A stretch of DNA of 64,000 bases from positions 62,001-126,000 of the forward strand of contig JBBIND010000002.1 of assembly GCA_037444075.1 (NCBI GenBank). The letters are read 5' to 3'. This document shows, one piece after another, positions 18,404 to 27,516 of the stretch. Numbering within the stretch: the first letter of the stretch is position 1; each line of letters begins with the position of its first letter. Origin of the DNA: JBBIND01 sp037444075 (lineage in GTDB: Bacteria > Acidobacteriota > Terriglobia > Bryobacterales > Bryobacteraceae). The position numbers were made by a program, and so were the translations under genes. The notes under the pieces were generated by a model. The model searched no databases. It had not been told where the DNA came from and saw only the letters and a list, made by a program, of their open reading frames with translations.

Positions 18404-18589
18404 TCTGGAACCGCACGGGCCAACCGACACACCTCAGGAGCCGGAAGCGTCCGCGATGGCCGGCGCACCTTGAACGTGTACGGGGACCTGGGCCGAAGGC
18501 CGAACCCGGTGCGCACTGACGCCATTGCCGCGCCTCGCTGTTGACGCCCGAACACGAAGGCCGCTAGACTGATCGCCCGGGGAGTAATT

Positions 18590-20017
18590 ATGACCAGAAT
18601 TGCCGCTCTCATTGTTTGCTTAGTGTTCTTGCTCGCGGCGGCGCCGCCCGCCGAAGCCGAAACGCGCGAAGAACGCGACGCCCGCATGCAGTGGTGGCGC
18701 GAAGCGCGGTTCGGCATGTTCGTGCATTGGGGCTTATACTCAGGCCTAGCCGGGACCTGGGAAGGCAAACCCGTGGCGACGCGGGGCGGAATGGAGTGGA
18801 TACAGCAGCGCGTTAAGGCGGACACCGCCACGTACGCGGAGCGCGCCATCCCCCTGTTCAAGCCGCAGCCGGGCTTCGCCCGCGAGTGGGCGCGGCTCGC
18901 TCGGGAGGCAGGTTGCCGCTACATCGTCGTCACCAGCAAGCACCATGACGGATTCTCCCTGCATGATTCGAGAATCGGCAAGTACCACGCCGGCGCGGTG
19001 CTGCGGAGGGATCTCCTGAAGGAAATCGTGGACGCTGCCCGGGCGGAGGGTTTGCGCGTGGGCTTCTACCACTCCGTGATTGACTGGCACCATGACCAAT
19101 ACGAGTACGCACTCTCGAAGCAACTGCCCCACCCGCTGAGGGATAAGCCCTATCCGAACGGTCAGCGGGACCACGCTCAGTACGTGAAGTACCTCCACGC
19201 CCAGGTGGATGAACTCGTCTCCAACTACGGCCCTATCGACATCCTATGGTGGGATTACAGCTCTATCGATTTCCAGGGCGACCCAGCCTGGCGAGCCTTT
19301 GAGCTGATGTCCAAGGTGCGTGCCAAACAGCCTAAGGTGATCATGAACAACCGCCTGTTCCGTCTTCCCGAGGGCGGCTTCGCCGGCATGGGGATGGGCG
19401 CTATCGAGCCCCGGCTCGATCCCAAGTACGGCGACTTCATCACGCCGGAGCAGCACATCCCGCCCACTGGCATGCCCGGGGTGGATTGGGAAACCTGCAT
19501 GACCATGAACACCACCTGGGGTTATAGCGACCATGACCACGCCTGGAAATCCGACGAGACGCTGATCCGCAACCTGATCGACATCGCCAGCAAGGGCGGC
19601 AATTACCTGCTGAACATCGGACCCAAGGGTGATGGATCGGTCCCGGCTGAAAGCGTGCAGTCCATGCGCGCGATGGGCGCCTGGATGAAAGTGAACGGAG
19701 AGGCGATCTACGGCACGAGCGCCTGCCCGTTTGAAACACTCGACTGGGGACGCTGCACGCAGAAGCGCCTGCCAGATGGCAGGACCCGGTTCTACCTGCA
19801 CGTATTCAACTGGCCGCAGGATGGAAGATTGTCGATCCCGCTCGCGGACCCCACGGCGGCGCAGGCGCGGCTGTTGGCGGGCGGCGGCGCGCTGCCGGTG
19901 ACGGCGGGCGTCCTCGAAACCTCGATTGCCGTGAGCGCCAAAGCGCCCGACAAAATCGCCAGCGTAATCCAATTGGATTTTCACGGTCCGCCGAGAGTGG
20001 TGCGGCTCACGCGTTGA
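18590..20017 (+). CDS. Alpha-L-fucosidase, GH29
   Basis: 475 aa, secreted (signal peptide AALIVCLVFLLAAAPPAEAE). The GH29 N-terminus is classical: MQWWREARFGMFVHWGLYS, then YIVVTSKHHDGFSLHDS. The nucleophile is probably Asp222 in ILWWDYSS, matching the conserved W-x-D position of the family. The C-terminal part (GNYLLNIGPKGDGSVP) is also family-typical. It removes terminal alpha-L-fucose from glycans in the periplasm or outside the cell. It lies just before a giant TonB receptor and a sulfatase, which suggests use of fucose-containing, perhaps sulfated, polysaccharide. Confidence 0.9.
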   Translation: MTRIAALIVCLVFLLAAAPPAEAETREERDARMQWWREARFGMFVHWGLYSGLAGTWEGKPVATRGGMEWIQQRVKADTATYAERAIPLFKPQPGFAREWARLAREAGCRYIVVTSKHHDGFSLHDSRIGKYHAGAVLRRDLLKEIVDAARAEGLRVGFYHSVIDWHHDQYEYALSKQLPHPLRDKPYPNGQRDHAQYVKYLHAQVDELVSNYGPIDILWWDYSSIDFQGDPAWRAFELMSKVRAKQPKVIMNNRLFRLPEGGFAGMGMGAIEPRLDPKYGDFITPEQHIPPTGMPGVDWETCMTMNTTWGYSDHDHAWKSDETLIRNLIDIASKGGNYLLNIGPKGDGSVPAESVQSMRAMGAWMKVNGEAIYGTSACPFETLDWGRCTQKRLPDGRTRFYLHVFNWPQDGRLSIPLADPTAAQARLLAGGGALPVTAGVLETSIAVSAKAPDKIASVIQLDFHGPPRVVRLTR

Positions 20018-20097
20018 GCATGAGCATGGAACGAGGCGTATATACTTGTCTTAAACCGGAACCAGGATTGAGGGTCCGGACGATCTGTTGTTGGCAC

Positions 20098-20114
20098 GCG
20101 TTCCAGTGGAACGC
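20098..20114. promoter_or_regulatory. Inverted repeat upstream of TonB receptor
   Basis: GCGTTCC and GGAACGC form a 7-bp inverted repeat separated by AGT, 32-48 bp before the receptor start at 20146. It sits about 80 bp after the fucosidase stop. It could be an operator or a short hairpin in the leader. Confidence 0.35.
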
Positions 20115-20130
20115 TTGAGAGGAAGAAAAC

Positions 20131-20142
20131 ATGAGTCTTTAG
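20131..20142 (+). other. Three-codon leader frame (Met-Ser-Leu-amber) in frame with TonB receptor
   Basis: ATG at 20131 has a good upstream purine tract (GAGAGGAAG at 20116-20124) and reads Met-Ser-Leu then TAG at 20140-20142. The receptor ATG at 20146 is in the same frame, two codons later, and has only a weak AGGGA directly before it. This is either a reinitiation leader or a nonsense change at codon 4 of a slightly longer receptor. Confidence 0.45.
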
Positions 20143-20145
20143 GGA

Positions 20146-23100
20146 ATGTCTGACGTTGTAGGCCGAGTGCGGTCTGGCATCGTGGTGTTGCTCGCGGTCA
20201 GTTTCGCGCTTGCCTTCTGCGTGGAGGCACGGGCCCAGGTTCTCTACGGTTCCCTGGTCGGGAACGTGACGGACCAGTCCGGGTCGGTCGTGCCCGGCGC
20301 CAGGGTCACAGTATTGAACCAAGCCACGAACTTTACGCGGGCCAGCACCACCAACGCGGAAGGTCTTTACAGCTTTCCTACGCTGCCTCCCGGCAGTTAC
20401 ACGGTGCGGGTCAGCATGACGGGCTTCATTGATTTCGTCACCACCGACGTGCCGGTGACCCTCAACACCACCACCCGCGTGAGCGCATCCCTGCAATTGG
20501 GCAAGGTGGAGGAATCCGTCTCGGTGACCGCCGAGGCCACTCCACTGCTGCAAACCGACCGCGCCGAAGTGCACATGGAAATGTCCGGCAGAGCGCTGCT
20601 GAACCTGCCGGTGCCTCAGGGAAGAAATTACCAGGCTTTATTCCGCACACTTCCCGGCGTAGCTCTGGGAAGGCCGCCGAACAATAGTGCGTCCAACCCT
20701 TCTCAGGCCTATTCGTTCAACGTGAACGGCGCCAGCGCGTCGATCAACAACACGCGCGTGGACGGGGCCAGTTCCACCAATATCTGGCTGCCGCACCTCA
20801 ACACCGCGTACGTACCCGCGCTGGAGTCGATTGAGATGGTCAATATTGTGACCAACAGTTTCGACGCCGAGCAGGGACTCGCCGGCGGCGCCGCCATCAA
20901 CGTGCAAATCCGCAGCGGCACGAACCAGTTCCGCGGCTCCGCCTTCGAGTATCACGATAACTCCTGGCTGAGGGCGCGCAACTACTTCCTTCCGGCAAAT
21001 CAAGGCAAGTCGAAGATGGTCTACCATCAGACCGGCGGCACGCTCGGCGGACCCATCCGGCGGGACAAGGCCTTCTTCTTCGCCAGCTTTGAGCGCACTT
21101 CGGATCGTCAGGGCGCCAATCTGACCACTTCCGTTCCTACCGCGGGAGTGCGGAACGGCGATTTTTCGCGCTTCACCGCCCTGGTGTATGACCCCGCCAC
21201 GGGCCGGCCGGACGCCACCGAACGGATACCCTTCCCTGGAAACCGGATTCCGGCCGCCAGGCAGGACGCCATCGTTCGCAAGATCATCGGCCTTGTGCCA
21301 ATGCCGAACTTGCCCGGCACGGGGACCGGCGAAATCAACAACTACTTTTTCACCGCGCCGTTCGTTCACAACCGCTGGACCTTGGACAGCAAGGTGAACT
21401 ACGTCGTCAACGAGAACGTCAACTTTTTCGGGCGTTACAGCATCCTGGACTTCCTGATGGATTCGCCCACGGTGTTCGGTCCGGAACTGGAGGGCAGCGG
21501 GTTGGCCGGCAGCCGGGTGAGCAGCCCGGGCAATAGCTTCGGGAAGACGCATAACATCTCGACGGGCGTGAACTACATCCTGAGTCCAACGCTCATTCTG
21601 GATGCTAACTACGGCTTCGTGCGCCAGGGCACCAACGCCGAGCACACCAGCATCGGCAAGAACGTGGGGACGGATTTGCTCGGCATTCCGGGCACTAACG
21701 GGCCGAAGAAGTACGAAGGCGGCTGGCCGCGGTTCGACATCGGCGGCTACGCCTTCTACGGAGTGGCCAACCACTACATGCCCTACTACCGCACCGACGA
21801 CCAGCACCAGGTGGTGGCCAATTTCACCTGGACGAAGAAGCAGCACGAGTTGCGCTGGGGCATGGACCTCTATCCGCAGGGCATGAACCACCTCCAGCCT
21901 GAGTTCGTGGGCGGCGCCTCGCGAGGCCCGCGCGGGCGCTTCAATTTCGGGACCGGGCCTACCCGCACCTGCCTGGTCACGGACGGGCGTGGGGGTTGCA
22001 GGACGCTCAGCCCCGCGGACAACGAGATCAACAGCTTCGGCACGTTCCTGCTCGGGCTCCCCACCCAACTGGGTAAGAACCTCACCACGGTGGAGCCGTT
22101 TACGACGCGCGTCACTCCTTTCAGCTTTTACGTGCGTGACCGCTGGCGCATCACCCAGCGGCTGACTCTCTCGTTCGGCACTCGTTGGGAGTATTTCCCG
22201 GTGCCGACGCGCGCCGACCGCGGGTTGGAGCGCTATAACCCGGATACGAACAAGATGGAGATTGGCGGCATTGGAGTCGTGCCCAGGAAACTTGGCGTGA
22301 CGGTGAGCAAGAAATTGTTCGCGCCGCGCTTCGGGCTTGCCTATCGCCTCACTGACAAGTTCGTCGTGCGGTCGGGGTATGGACTTACGAACGATCCCTA
22401 CTCGCTGTCGCGGCCCATGCGTACCAACCATCCGGTGCTGATCGAACTCGACGTCCGGTCGCCCAACAGTTGGTCCGCGGCCGGCCGGTTGGCGGACGGC
22501 ATCCCGCCCATCAAGGCGCCCGACCTGGGCAACGGCATCATCGACATACCGGGTAACGTGACCGCCTTTACCCTCCCGGCTGAATTCCAGCGCGGCTACA
22601 TACAGTCCTGGAATTTCACACTGGAAAGGGAGTTGTTCGCGGGATTTGTGGCGGAAGCCGGTTACGTCGGCACACGGCAGATCCGGCAACTCGGCTTTCA
22701 GGAGCTCAACTGGTCGCCCGTGGGCGGCGGCAGCGCCGGGCAGCAGCTATTCAGGAAGTTCGGCCGCACGGCCAACACGCGGCTGGTCACCCCCATCGGC
22801 GGGACCATCTACGACTCGTTCCAAGCCCGCGTCCAGCGCCGCTTCTCGACCGGCTACTCGGTGGACATGGCCTACACTTGGGGCAAATCCATCACGAATT
22901 CCGGGCAAAGCAACAGCGATGGCACGCTGGCGATTCCCATTCCGGAGTACTACCATCTGAACCGCTCCGTCAGCGGTTTTGACCGGACACACAATCTCCA
23001 GATCACCAACATCACCGAGCTGCCCTTCGGCCGGGGGCGCCGCTGGTTGAGCAACAGCGGGCTGCTTTCCGCCCTGGTCAGCAACTGGCAATTGAGCAAC

Positions 23101-23523
23101 ATCATTGGCATCGTTAGCGGGCAACCCTTCTCGTTGACTGCCACCACGGCTTCGTTGAATGCGCCGGGCAGCACTCAGAGGGCGGACCAGGTGAAACCCA
23201 AGGTGCTCATCCTCGGAGGCAAGGGTCCCGGCCAGCCTTATTTCGATCCCACCGCCTACGCGCCGGTAGAAGAGGCGCGCTTCGGCACCGCTGGTTTCAA
23301 CTCGCTGCGCGGACCCGGCACGCGGGATTGGGACGTCGGTATCTTCCGGAGGTTCCAGGTGACCGAACGCGTGGATGTGCAGTTCCGCATGGAGTCTTTC
23401 AACATCACCAATACGCCGAAGTTCGATAACCCGCGGAACAACGTCAGCAGCAGCGGCTTCGGCGAGATCTTGAGCGCTTACGGAGAGCGCGAGGTTCGCC
23501 TCGGTCTCCGCATCGGCTTCTGA
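20146..23523 (+). CDS. TonB-dependent receptor with N-terminal carboxypeptidase-regulatory domain (Oar-like)
   Basis: 1125 aa outer-membrane protein. Signal peptide (VVLLAVSFALAFCVEARAQ) is followed by a CarboxypepD_reg beta-sandwich (GNVTDQSGSVVPGARVTVLN, residues about 35-120), a TonB plug domain with VNGASASINNTRVDGASST, and a large beta-barrel ending in a C-terminal aromatic strand (VRLGLRIGF). This architecture is abundant in Acidobacteriota. Transported substrate is unknown; a glycan or glycan fragment is plausible because the gene lies between a GH29 fucosidase and a sulfatase. See the leader feature at 20131 for an odd start. Confidence 0.9.
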   Translation: MSDVVGRVRSGIVVLLAVSFALAFCVEARAQVLYGSLVGNVTDQSGSVVPGARVTVLNQATNFTRASTTNAEGLYSFPTLPPGSYTVRVSMTGFIDFVTTDVPVTLNTTTRVSASLQLGKVEESVSVTAEATPLLQTDRAEVHMEMSGRALLNLPVPQGRNYQALFRTLPGVALGRPPNNSASNPSQAYSFNVNGASASINNTRVDGASSTNIWLPHLNTAYVPALESIEMVNIVTNSFDAEQGLAGGAAINVQIRSGTNQFRGSAFEYHDNSWLRARNYFLPANQGKSKMVYHQTGGTLGGPIRRDKAFFFASFERTSDRQGANLTTSVPTAGVRNGDFSRFTALVYDPATGRPDATERIPFPGNRIPAARQDAIVRKIIGLVPMPNLPGTGTGEINNYFFTAPFVHNRWTLDSKVNYVVNENVNFFGRYSILDFLMDSPTVFGPELEGSGLAGSRVSSPGNSFGKTHNISTGVNYILSPTLILDANYGFVRQGTNAEHTSIGKNVGTDLLGIPGTNGPKKYEGGWPRFDIGGYAFYGVANHYMPYYRTDDQHQVVANFTWTKKQHELRWGMDLYPQGMNHLQPEFVGGASRGPRGRFNFGTGPTRTCLVTDGRGGCRTLSPADNEINSFGTFLLGLPTQLGKNLTTVEPFTTRVTPFSFYVRDRWRITQRLTLSFGTRWEYFPVPTRADRGLERYNPDTNKMEIGGIGVVPRKLGVTVSKKLFAPRFGLAYRLTDKFVVRSGYGLTNDPYSLSRPMRTNHPVLIELDVRSPNSWSAAGRLADGIPPIKAPDLGNGIIDIPGNVTAFTLPAEFQRGYIQSWNFTLERELFAGFVAEAGYVGTRQIRQLGFQELNWSPVGGGSAGQQLFRKFGRTANTRLVTPIGGTIYDSFQARVQRRFSTGYSVDMAYTWGKSITNSGQSNSDGTLAIPIPEYYHLNRSVSGFDRTHNLQITNITELPFGRGRRWLSNSGLLSALVSNWQLSNIIGIVSGQPFSLTATTASLNAPGSTQRADQVKPKVLILGGKGPGQPYFDPTAYAPVEEARFGTAGFNSLRGPGTRDWDVGIFRRFQVTERVDVQFRMESFNITNTPKFDNPRNNVSSSGFGEILSAYGEREVRLGLRIGF

Positions 23524-23571
23524 TGGCGGCCAACGGCGGATTGCCGTTCAGATAGTAAGTGCTGCGCTTAG

Positions 23572-23608
23572 GGGAGGCAGTCGGCGAGTGCGTCGCCCGG
23601 CTGTCTCC
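23572..23608 (+). terminator. Hairpin downstream of TonB receptor
   Basis: GGAGGCAGTCGG pairs imperfectly with CCCGGCTGTCTCC across a short loop, about 50 bp after the receptor stop. A two-base T stretch only follows, so termination strength is uncertain. Confidence 0.35.
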
Positions 23609-23692
23609 TTAACGCAGGCCTTTCCGCCGTTGACGGGGGCGCCAGTCCGGACATCCGAGCTTCCGGGATTGATCACAAGGAGTTGAAACTGC

Positions 23693-25132
23693 ATGCAGAT
23701 CACGCGCAGGGAATTCACTTCCGGCTTGCTGGCGGCCTCCGCGGCTCCGGCTGCCTCGCCAAATCGTCTGAACGTCGTCCTGATCACGAATGATCAGTGG
23801 CGCGCGGACTGCCTGGGTGTCGCCGGCAATTCCGTCATCCGCACTCCCCGGCTGGACGCTTTTGCCCGGGAAGGGGTGATGCTGGAGAACCATTTCGTGC
23901 AATGCCCGCAGTGCGTCCCTTCGCGCTCGGCCCTGCACACCGGCCGCTACCCGCACGTGAACCGCACTCCCTCCAACCTCTACCGGCTTCCCGATACCGA
24001 GCAGACGCTGGCTACCATTCTCGGCAGCCACGGCTACATCACTGCGGCTGTTGGGGAACTGCCCTACGCGCCCACCAGGTTCCTGGGCGGCTTTCAAAGC
24101 GTAGTGGCCAGTGACCCTGAGTATCACGCCTTCCAGGAAAAGCATGGCTGGCGCGGACCGAACCTCACTCCGGCGCGCCGTCAACTGCTGGACGAGCACG
24201 CCCGGCGCAGCAAGACGCAGTTTGAGGCGTCACCTGTTCCCTGGCCGGAAGAGCTGGACGAAACGCCCTTCTTCACGCAACATGCCAACCGGTTCTTCCA
24301 GGAAAACCGGAACCGTCCGTTCTTTCTCCACGTGAACTTCCGGCGCCCTCACCACCCGTTTGACCCCGTGGCGCCCTACGACCGCATGTACGCGGGCGCC
24401 ACATTTCCCGCCTCACACAAACGCGCCGGGGAGTTCGACACCAAGCCTCCCGGACAACGCAAGTCTCTCGAACTCACCGCCGGTTTTGATCTCCGCAAGA
24501 TGACTGACGCAGATCTGAACCGCATCAAGAGCTACTACTACGGCATGATCTCGCACAACGATGCCTGCATCGGGCAGATGCTCGATCAACTCGATCAACT
24601 CGAGCTTGCCGGGAGAACGTTGTTCATCGTTACGTCCGACCACGGTGAGATGCTCGGCGACCACGGTCTGTTGTTCAAAGGAGGCTACTTCTACGACGAA
24701 GTGTTGCGGGTCCCCGTGCTGCTGCGTGCCCCCGGACGGTTACCCGCCGGTCAACGGCTCGCCGGTCTGACGCAGCATGTCGACATGGCGCCCACGATTC
24801 TGGAGCTGCTGGATATTCCCGTGCCTCAAGGTGTTCAGGGCCGTTCGCTGGCGGCCGCCTGCCGTGGCGCCACGCTGGAGGAGCGGCCTGTCTACGCCGA
24901 GTTCCCCACCATGAAGATGATCCGCAACGCTGAATGGAAACTGGTGCACTATCTGCGCGCACCGCATGGGGAACTCTACAACCTGCGGGAGGACCCGCAT
25001 GAACTCCACAACCTCTACGATGACCCCGGCTACGCGAAGCCCCGTCAGGAGATGCAGAGCGCCCTGCTGGACTGGCTGATTGGATCACAGGATCCGCTGC
25101 TTGCACCCATCCGGGCGGACGCCTCCGATTAA
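23693..25132 (+). CDS. Sulfatase (S1 family), Tat-exported
   Basis: 479 aa. The N-terminus TRREFTSGLLA carries the twin-arginine export motif. The active-site motif is C74-V-P-S-R in QCVPSRSALHTGR; the Cys is the residue converted to formylglycine by a maturase. The metal-binding start (VVLITNDQWRADCLG) and SDHGEMLGDHGL run are typical. It removes sulfate esters, likely from carbohydrate. No formylglycine-generating enzyme or anSME gene is in the window. An AAGGAG ribosome site lies at 23679-23684. It lies 169 bp downstream of the TonB receptor, probably as part of a glycan-use locus. Confidence 0.88.
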   Translation: MQITRREFTSGLLAASAAPAASPNRLNVVLITNDQWRADCLGVAGNSVIRTPRLDAFAREGVMLENHFVQCPQCVPSRSALHTGRYPHVNRTPSNLYRLPDTEQTLATILGSHGYITAAVGELPYAPTRFLGGFQSVVASDPEYHAFQEKHGWRGPNLTPARRQLLDEHARRSKTQFEASPVPWPEELDETPFFTQHANRFFQENRNRPFFLHVNFRRPHHPFDPVAPYDRMYAGATFPASHKRAGEFDTKPPGQRKSLELTAGFDLRKMTDADLNRIKSYYYGMISHNDACIGQMLDQLDQLELAGRTLFIVTSDHGEMLGDHGLLFKGGYFYDEVLRVPVLLRAPGRLPAGQRLAGLTQHVDMAPTILELLDIPVPQGVQGRSLAAACRGATLEERPVYAEFPTMKMIRNAEWKLVHYLRAPHGELYNLREDPHELHNLYDDPGYAKPRQEMQSALLDWLIGSQDPLLAPIRADASD

Positions 25133-25147
25133 GCGTCTACTCCGGGG

Positions 25148-25180
25148 GCCGCCTCTCCACGGCGGGGAGCCTCAGGCGGC
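25148..25180. terminator. Hairpin between convergent sulfatase and GNAT genes
   Basis: GCCGCCT at 25148-25154 pairs with AGGCGGC at 25174-25180, and CTCC at 25155-25158 with GGAG at 25166-25169 inside. It spans the stop of the minus-strand gene. No T-tract is seen, so this is a weak call. Confidence 0.3.
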
Positions 25181-25732
25181 GCTCCGCGGGCGGCAGCAGC
25201 CTTCGTAGATGCCCCACAGGAACACGCCTTGGCGCACCTCCTCGACCAGCCGCCAACCGTGCCTGCCGACGAAAAAGCCCAGGGAGCGCACGTTGCGTAC
25301 GGGCTCATGCAGAATCGAACCGGCGTGCCGCGGGGCGGGGCAGGAAACGCTGAGCTCTTCGTAGAGCCTCTGTGCCAAACCGGCGCCCTGCCGGTCCGGG
25401 CGCACGGCAATCTGGTCGATGAAAAGCAGATCCTCGACTCCCCGCGAGAGGACCTTCTCGATGACTTGATCCTCTTGCGGGATCTCCTGCTTGAGCCTCT
25501 CCAGCGTGCGTCCGTCGTAGGCCATCAGGAACGCCGCCAAGCCGGTCTCGTCACGGGCTACCAGAAAGTGCGGCGACGCAAGGATTCGGCTCAGGTAGTC
25601 CCGCTCTGAGATGACGTTCACCAGGAAGCCGGTCCGCCCCGCCGAGGAGCACAAGTCGGGCGTGATTCGGACCGAGGAGGCGATAGCAAGTATGGCGCGC
25701 TCGTCACCCGGCACTGCCCGTTCAATCCGCAT
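25172..25732 (-). CDS. GNAT-family N-acetyltransferase
   Basis: 186 aa. The acetyl-CoA-binding region is seen as LLFIDQIAVRPDRQGAGLAQ, which contains the RxxGxG/A signature of GNAT motif A, followed by an LYEEL helix. The later VRNVRSLGFFVGRHGWR run fits motif B (NxxSxxFYxxxGF). It transfers an acetyl group from acetyl-CoA to an amine; the substrate is not predictable. It is on the opposite strand to its neighbours and appears to be a single-gene unit. It is divergent from the GH51 gene. Confidence 0.82.
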   Translation of the reverse strand: MRIERAVPGDERAILAIASSVRITPDLCSSAGRTGFLVNVISERDYLSRILASPHFLVARDETGLAAFLMAYDGRTLERLKQEIPQEDQVIEKVLSRGVEDLLFIDQIAVRPDRQGAGLAQRLYEELSVSCPAPRHAGSILHEPVRNVRSLGFFVGRHGWRLVEEVRQGVFLWGIYEGCCRPRSAA

Positions 25733-25874
25733 TCTTGTCTATTGTGCCTCGCCCTGTGGCCGGGGGTTGCAGCGCACGCCCGTGTGGTACATTTCCCTTA
25801 GCCAGTCGGCTTCAAACCAACGGAGCTTGCGAGCCGCGTCCAGCGCGGCCGCCGGCCCGGCTTCAGGAGGATGT

Positions 25875-27428
25875 ATGAGCTATCACAAGATCTCGCGGAG
25901 ACAATTTGGCCGGCTCACGGCCGCCTCCGGCTTGTTTGTACTGACCTCACGCAAGGGATGGGGCGCCTCCACGCGCAAGGAGCAGTTGCGCCTGCGCGCG
26001 GACGTTGAATTCGCCACTGTCCGGCCCGAGTTGCATGGCCACTTTGCCGAGCACCTGGGCACCTGCGTCTATGGCGGGCTATGGGTAGGCAAGAAATCTC
26101 CCGTGGAGAACATCAACGGGCACCGCAGACTTGCTGTGGACTACCTGCGCGAACTCGGCCTGGTAGTGCTGCGCTGGCCGGGCGGCTGCTTTGCGGACGA
26201 CTATCACTGGCGGGACGGTATTGGTCCGCCGGAGAAGCGGCCTCGCACCGTGAACATCCACTGGGGCAACTACACGGAGGACAACAGCTTCGGCACGCAC
26301 GAGTTCATAGAGCTCTGCCGGCTCCTGAAGGCGGAGCCGTACCTGGCCGGCAACGTGGGTAGCGGCACTCCGCAAGAGCTCCGGGATTGGGTGGAGTACT
26401 GCAATTACCCCTCGGGAAGCACCCTTTCAGACGAACGCATCGCCAACGGCGCGGCGGAACCGTTCCGCGTGCGCTACTGGGGCGTGGGCAACGAGAACTG
26501 GGGTTGCGGTGGGCAGATGACCGCCGAGGAATACGCCGCCGAATACCGGCGCTTTGCCACCTATGTCCGCTCCTACGGCGGCACGCGTCCGTTCATGATT
26601 GCCTGCGGACCCAACAGCAACGACGTCGATTGGACTCGCCGATTCCTGGTTTCCATGGGACGGCGCCGGCTGCCGGAAGGCTACGCCATGCATTTCTACT
26701 TGAATGGCAAAAGTCCCGCCACGAAGTTCACGCCGGAAACGCTGCAGGATCAAATGGCATCCTTCATACGGATGGAGCAAGCGGTGGTGCAGCAGCGCGC
26801 GCTGTTGGATGGCTATGATCCGGACCGGCGCTGCGGTTTGCTGGTGGACGAGTGGGGTGTCTGGGACCGGATGGACCCGGAGGAGGAAAAACGCTACGGA
26901 CGTTTGTGGCAGCAGAACACCATCCGCTGCGGCGTGGCGGCGGCGCTGGGCCTCAATGTGTTCCACCGGCAGGCGGAGAAACTCGTGATGTGCAACCTCG
27001 CCCAAACGGTGAACGTCCTGCAAGCACTCCTTCTGGCGGATGGCAACCGCTGCATCCGGACGCCGACCTACTACGCGTACCTGTTAATGAAAGAGCACCG
27101 CGGCGCGACTGCCGTCCGCACCGAGCCGTCCTCGCCGCCGGCGTCCACCGTCTCGGTGTCCGCTTCACGGCGCGAGAAGCAGTTGACAGTGACGTTCGTG
27201 AACCCCACCCACGACACTACGGCGGAACTGGATTGCCCGGTGACTGGCGGCGGCGTTGCGTCCGCAAAGGCGAGGATTCTGCACCACGCCGACATGAACG
27301 CCTGCAACACTTACGAGGCGCCGGATACAGTGGTTCCGCGGAACCACCCCGTGGAGGCGGTCAAGACGGGGTTGCGGCTCGTGGTGCCGCCGCTTTCGGT
27401 GGTCACCGTGGAAGCCACGTTAGGGTGA
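25875..27428 (+). CDS. Alpha-L-arabinofuranosidase, GH51
   Basis: 517 aa, with a probable Tat signal (ISRRQFGRLTAASGLFV). The acid/base Glu207 is in WGVGNENWGCGG and the nucleophile Glu326 in LLVDEWGVWD, the two conserved GH51 positions. The C-terminal beta-domain (LTVTFVNPTHDTTAELDCP) is also present. It releases terminal arabinofuranose from arabinan or arabinoxylan-type side chains. I use the ATG at 25875 after CAGGAGG at 25864-25870; an overlapping ATG at 25871 is out of frame. The open frame extends upstream to 25611, antisense to the GNAT gene, without domain content. Confidence 0.9.
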   Translation: MSYHKISRRQFGRLTAASGLFVLTSRKGWGASTRKEQLRLRADVEFATVRPELHGHFAEHLGTCVYGGLWVGKKSPVENINGHRRLAVDYLRELGLVVLRWPGGCFADDYHWRDGIGPPEKRPRTVNIHWGNYTEDNSFGTHEFIELCRLLKAEPYLAGNVGSGTPQELRDWVEYCNYPSGSTLSDERIANGAAEPFRVRYWGVGNENWGCGGQMTAEEYAAEYRRFATYVRSYGGTRPFMIACGPNSNDVDWTRRFLVSMGRRRLPEGYAMHFYLNGKSPATKFTPETLQDQMASFIRMEQAVVQQRALLDGYDPDRRCGLLVDEWGVWDRMDPEEEKRYGRLWQQNTIRCGVAAALGLNVFHRQAEKLVMCNLAQTVNVLQALLLADGNRCIRTPTYYAYLLMKEHRGATAVRTEPSSPPASTVSVSASRREKQLTVTFVNPTHDTTAELDCPVTGGGVASAKARILHHADMNACNTYEAPDTVVPRNHPVEAVKTGLRLVVPPLSVVTVEATLG

Positions 27429-27446
27429 ACGCACACTACACAAGAA

Positions 27447-27475
27447 ACCGCCGCCACTCTTGGGGTGGCGGCGGT
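27447..27475 (-). terminator. Hairpin between convergent genes
   Basis: ACCGCCGCCAC at 27447-27457 pairs perfectly with GTGGCGGCGGT at 27465-27475, an 11-bp stem with a 7-base loop. Read on the minus strand it is followed by GTTTCTTGTG, so it probably ends the minus-strand gene whose stop is at 27517; it may also serve the GH51 gene from the other side. Confidence 0.65.
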
Positions 27476-27516
27476 GCGGTACTGAAACCGTTGGTGCCTG
27501 GAAGAAAGGCCGGAGG

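Noticed and set aside
20638..22689. Open frame of 683 codons on the minus strand
   Set aside because: Antisense to the receptor at 20146; composition and lack of domains mark it as a shadow frame.
24580..24605. Tandem repeat GATCAACTC
   Set aside because: It lies in the sulfatase coding sequence and encodes Asp-Gln-Leu twice; no regulatory meaning.
25305..25330. AGAATCGAACCGG resembling a reversed tRNA T-loop
   Set aside because: It lies within the GNAT coding sequence and has no tRNA stems around it.
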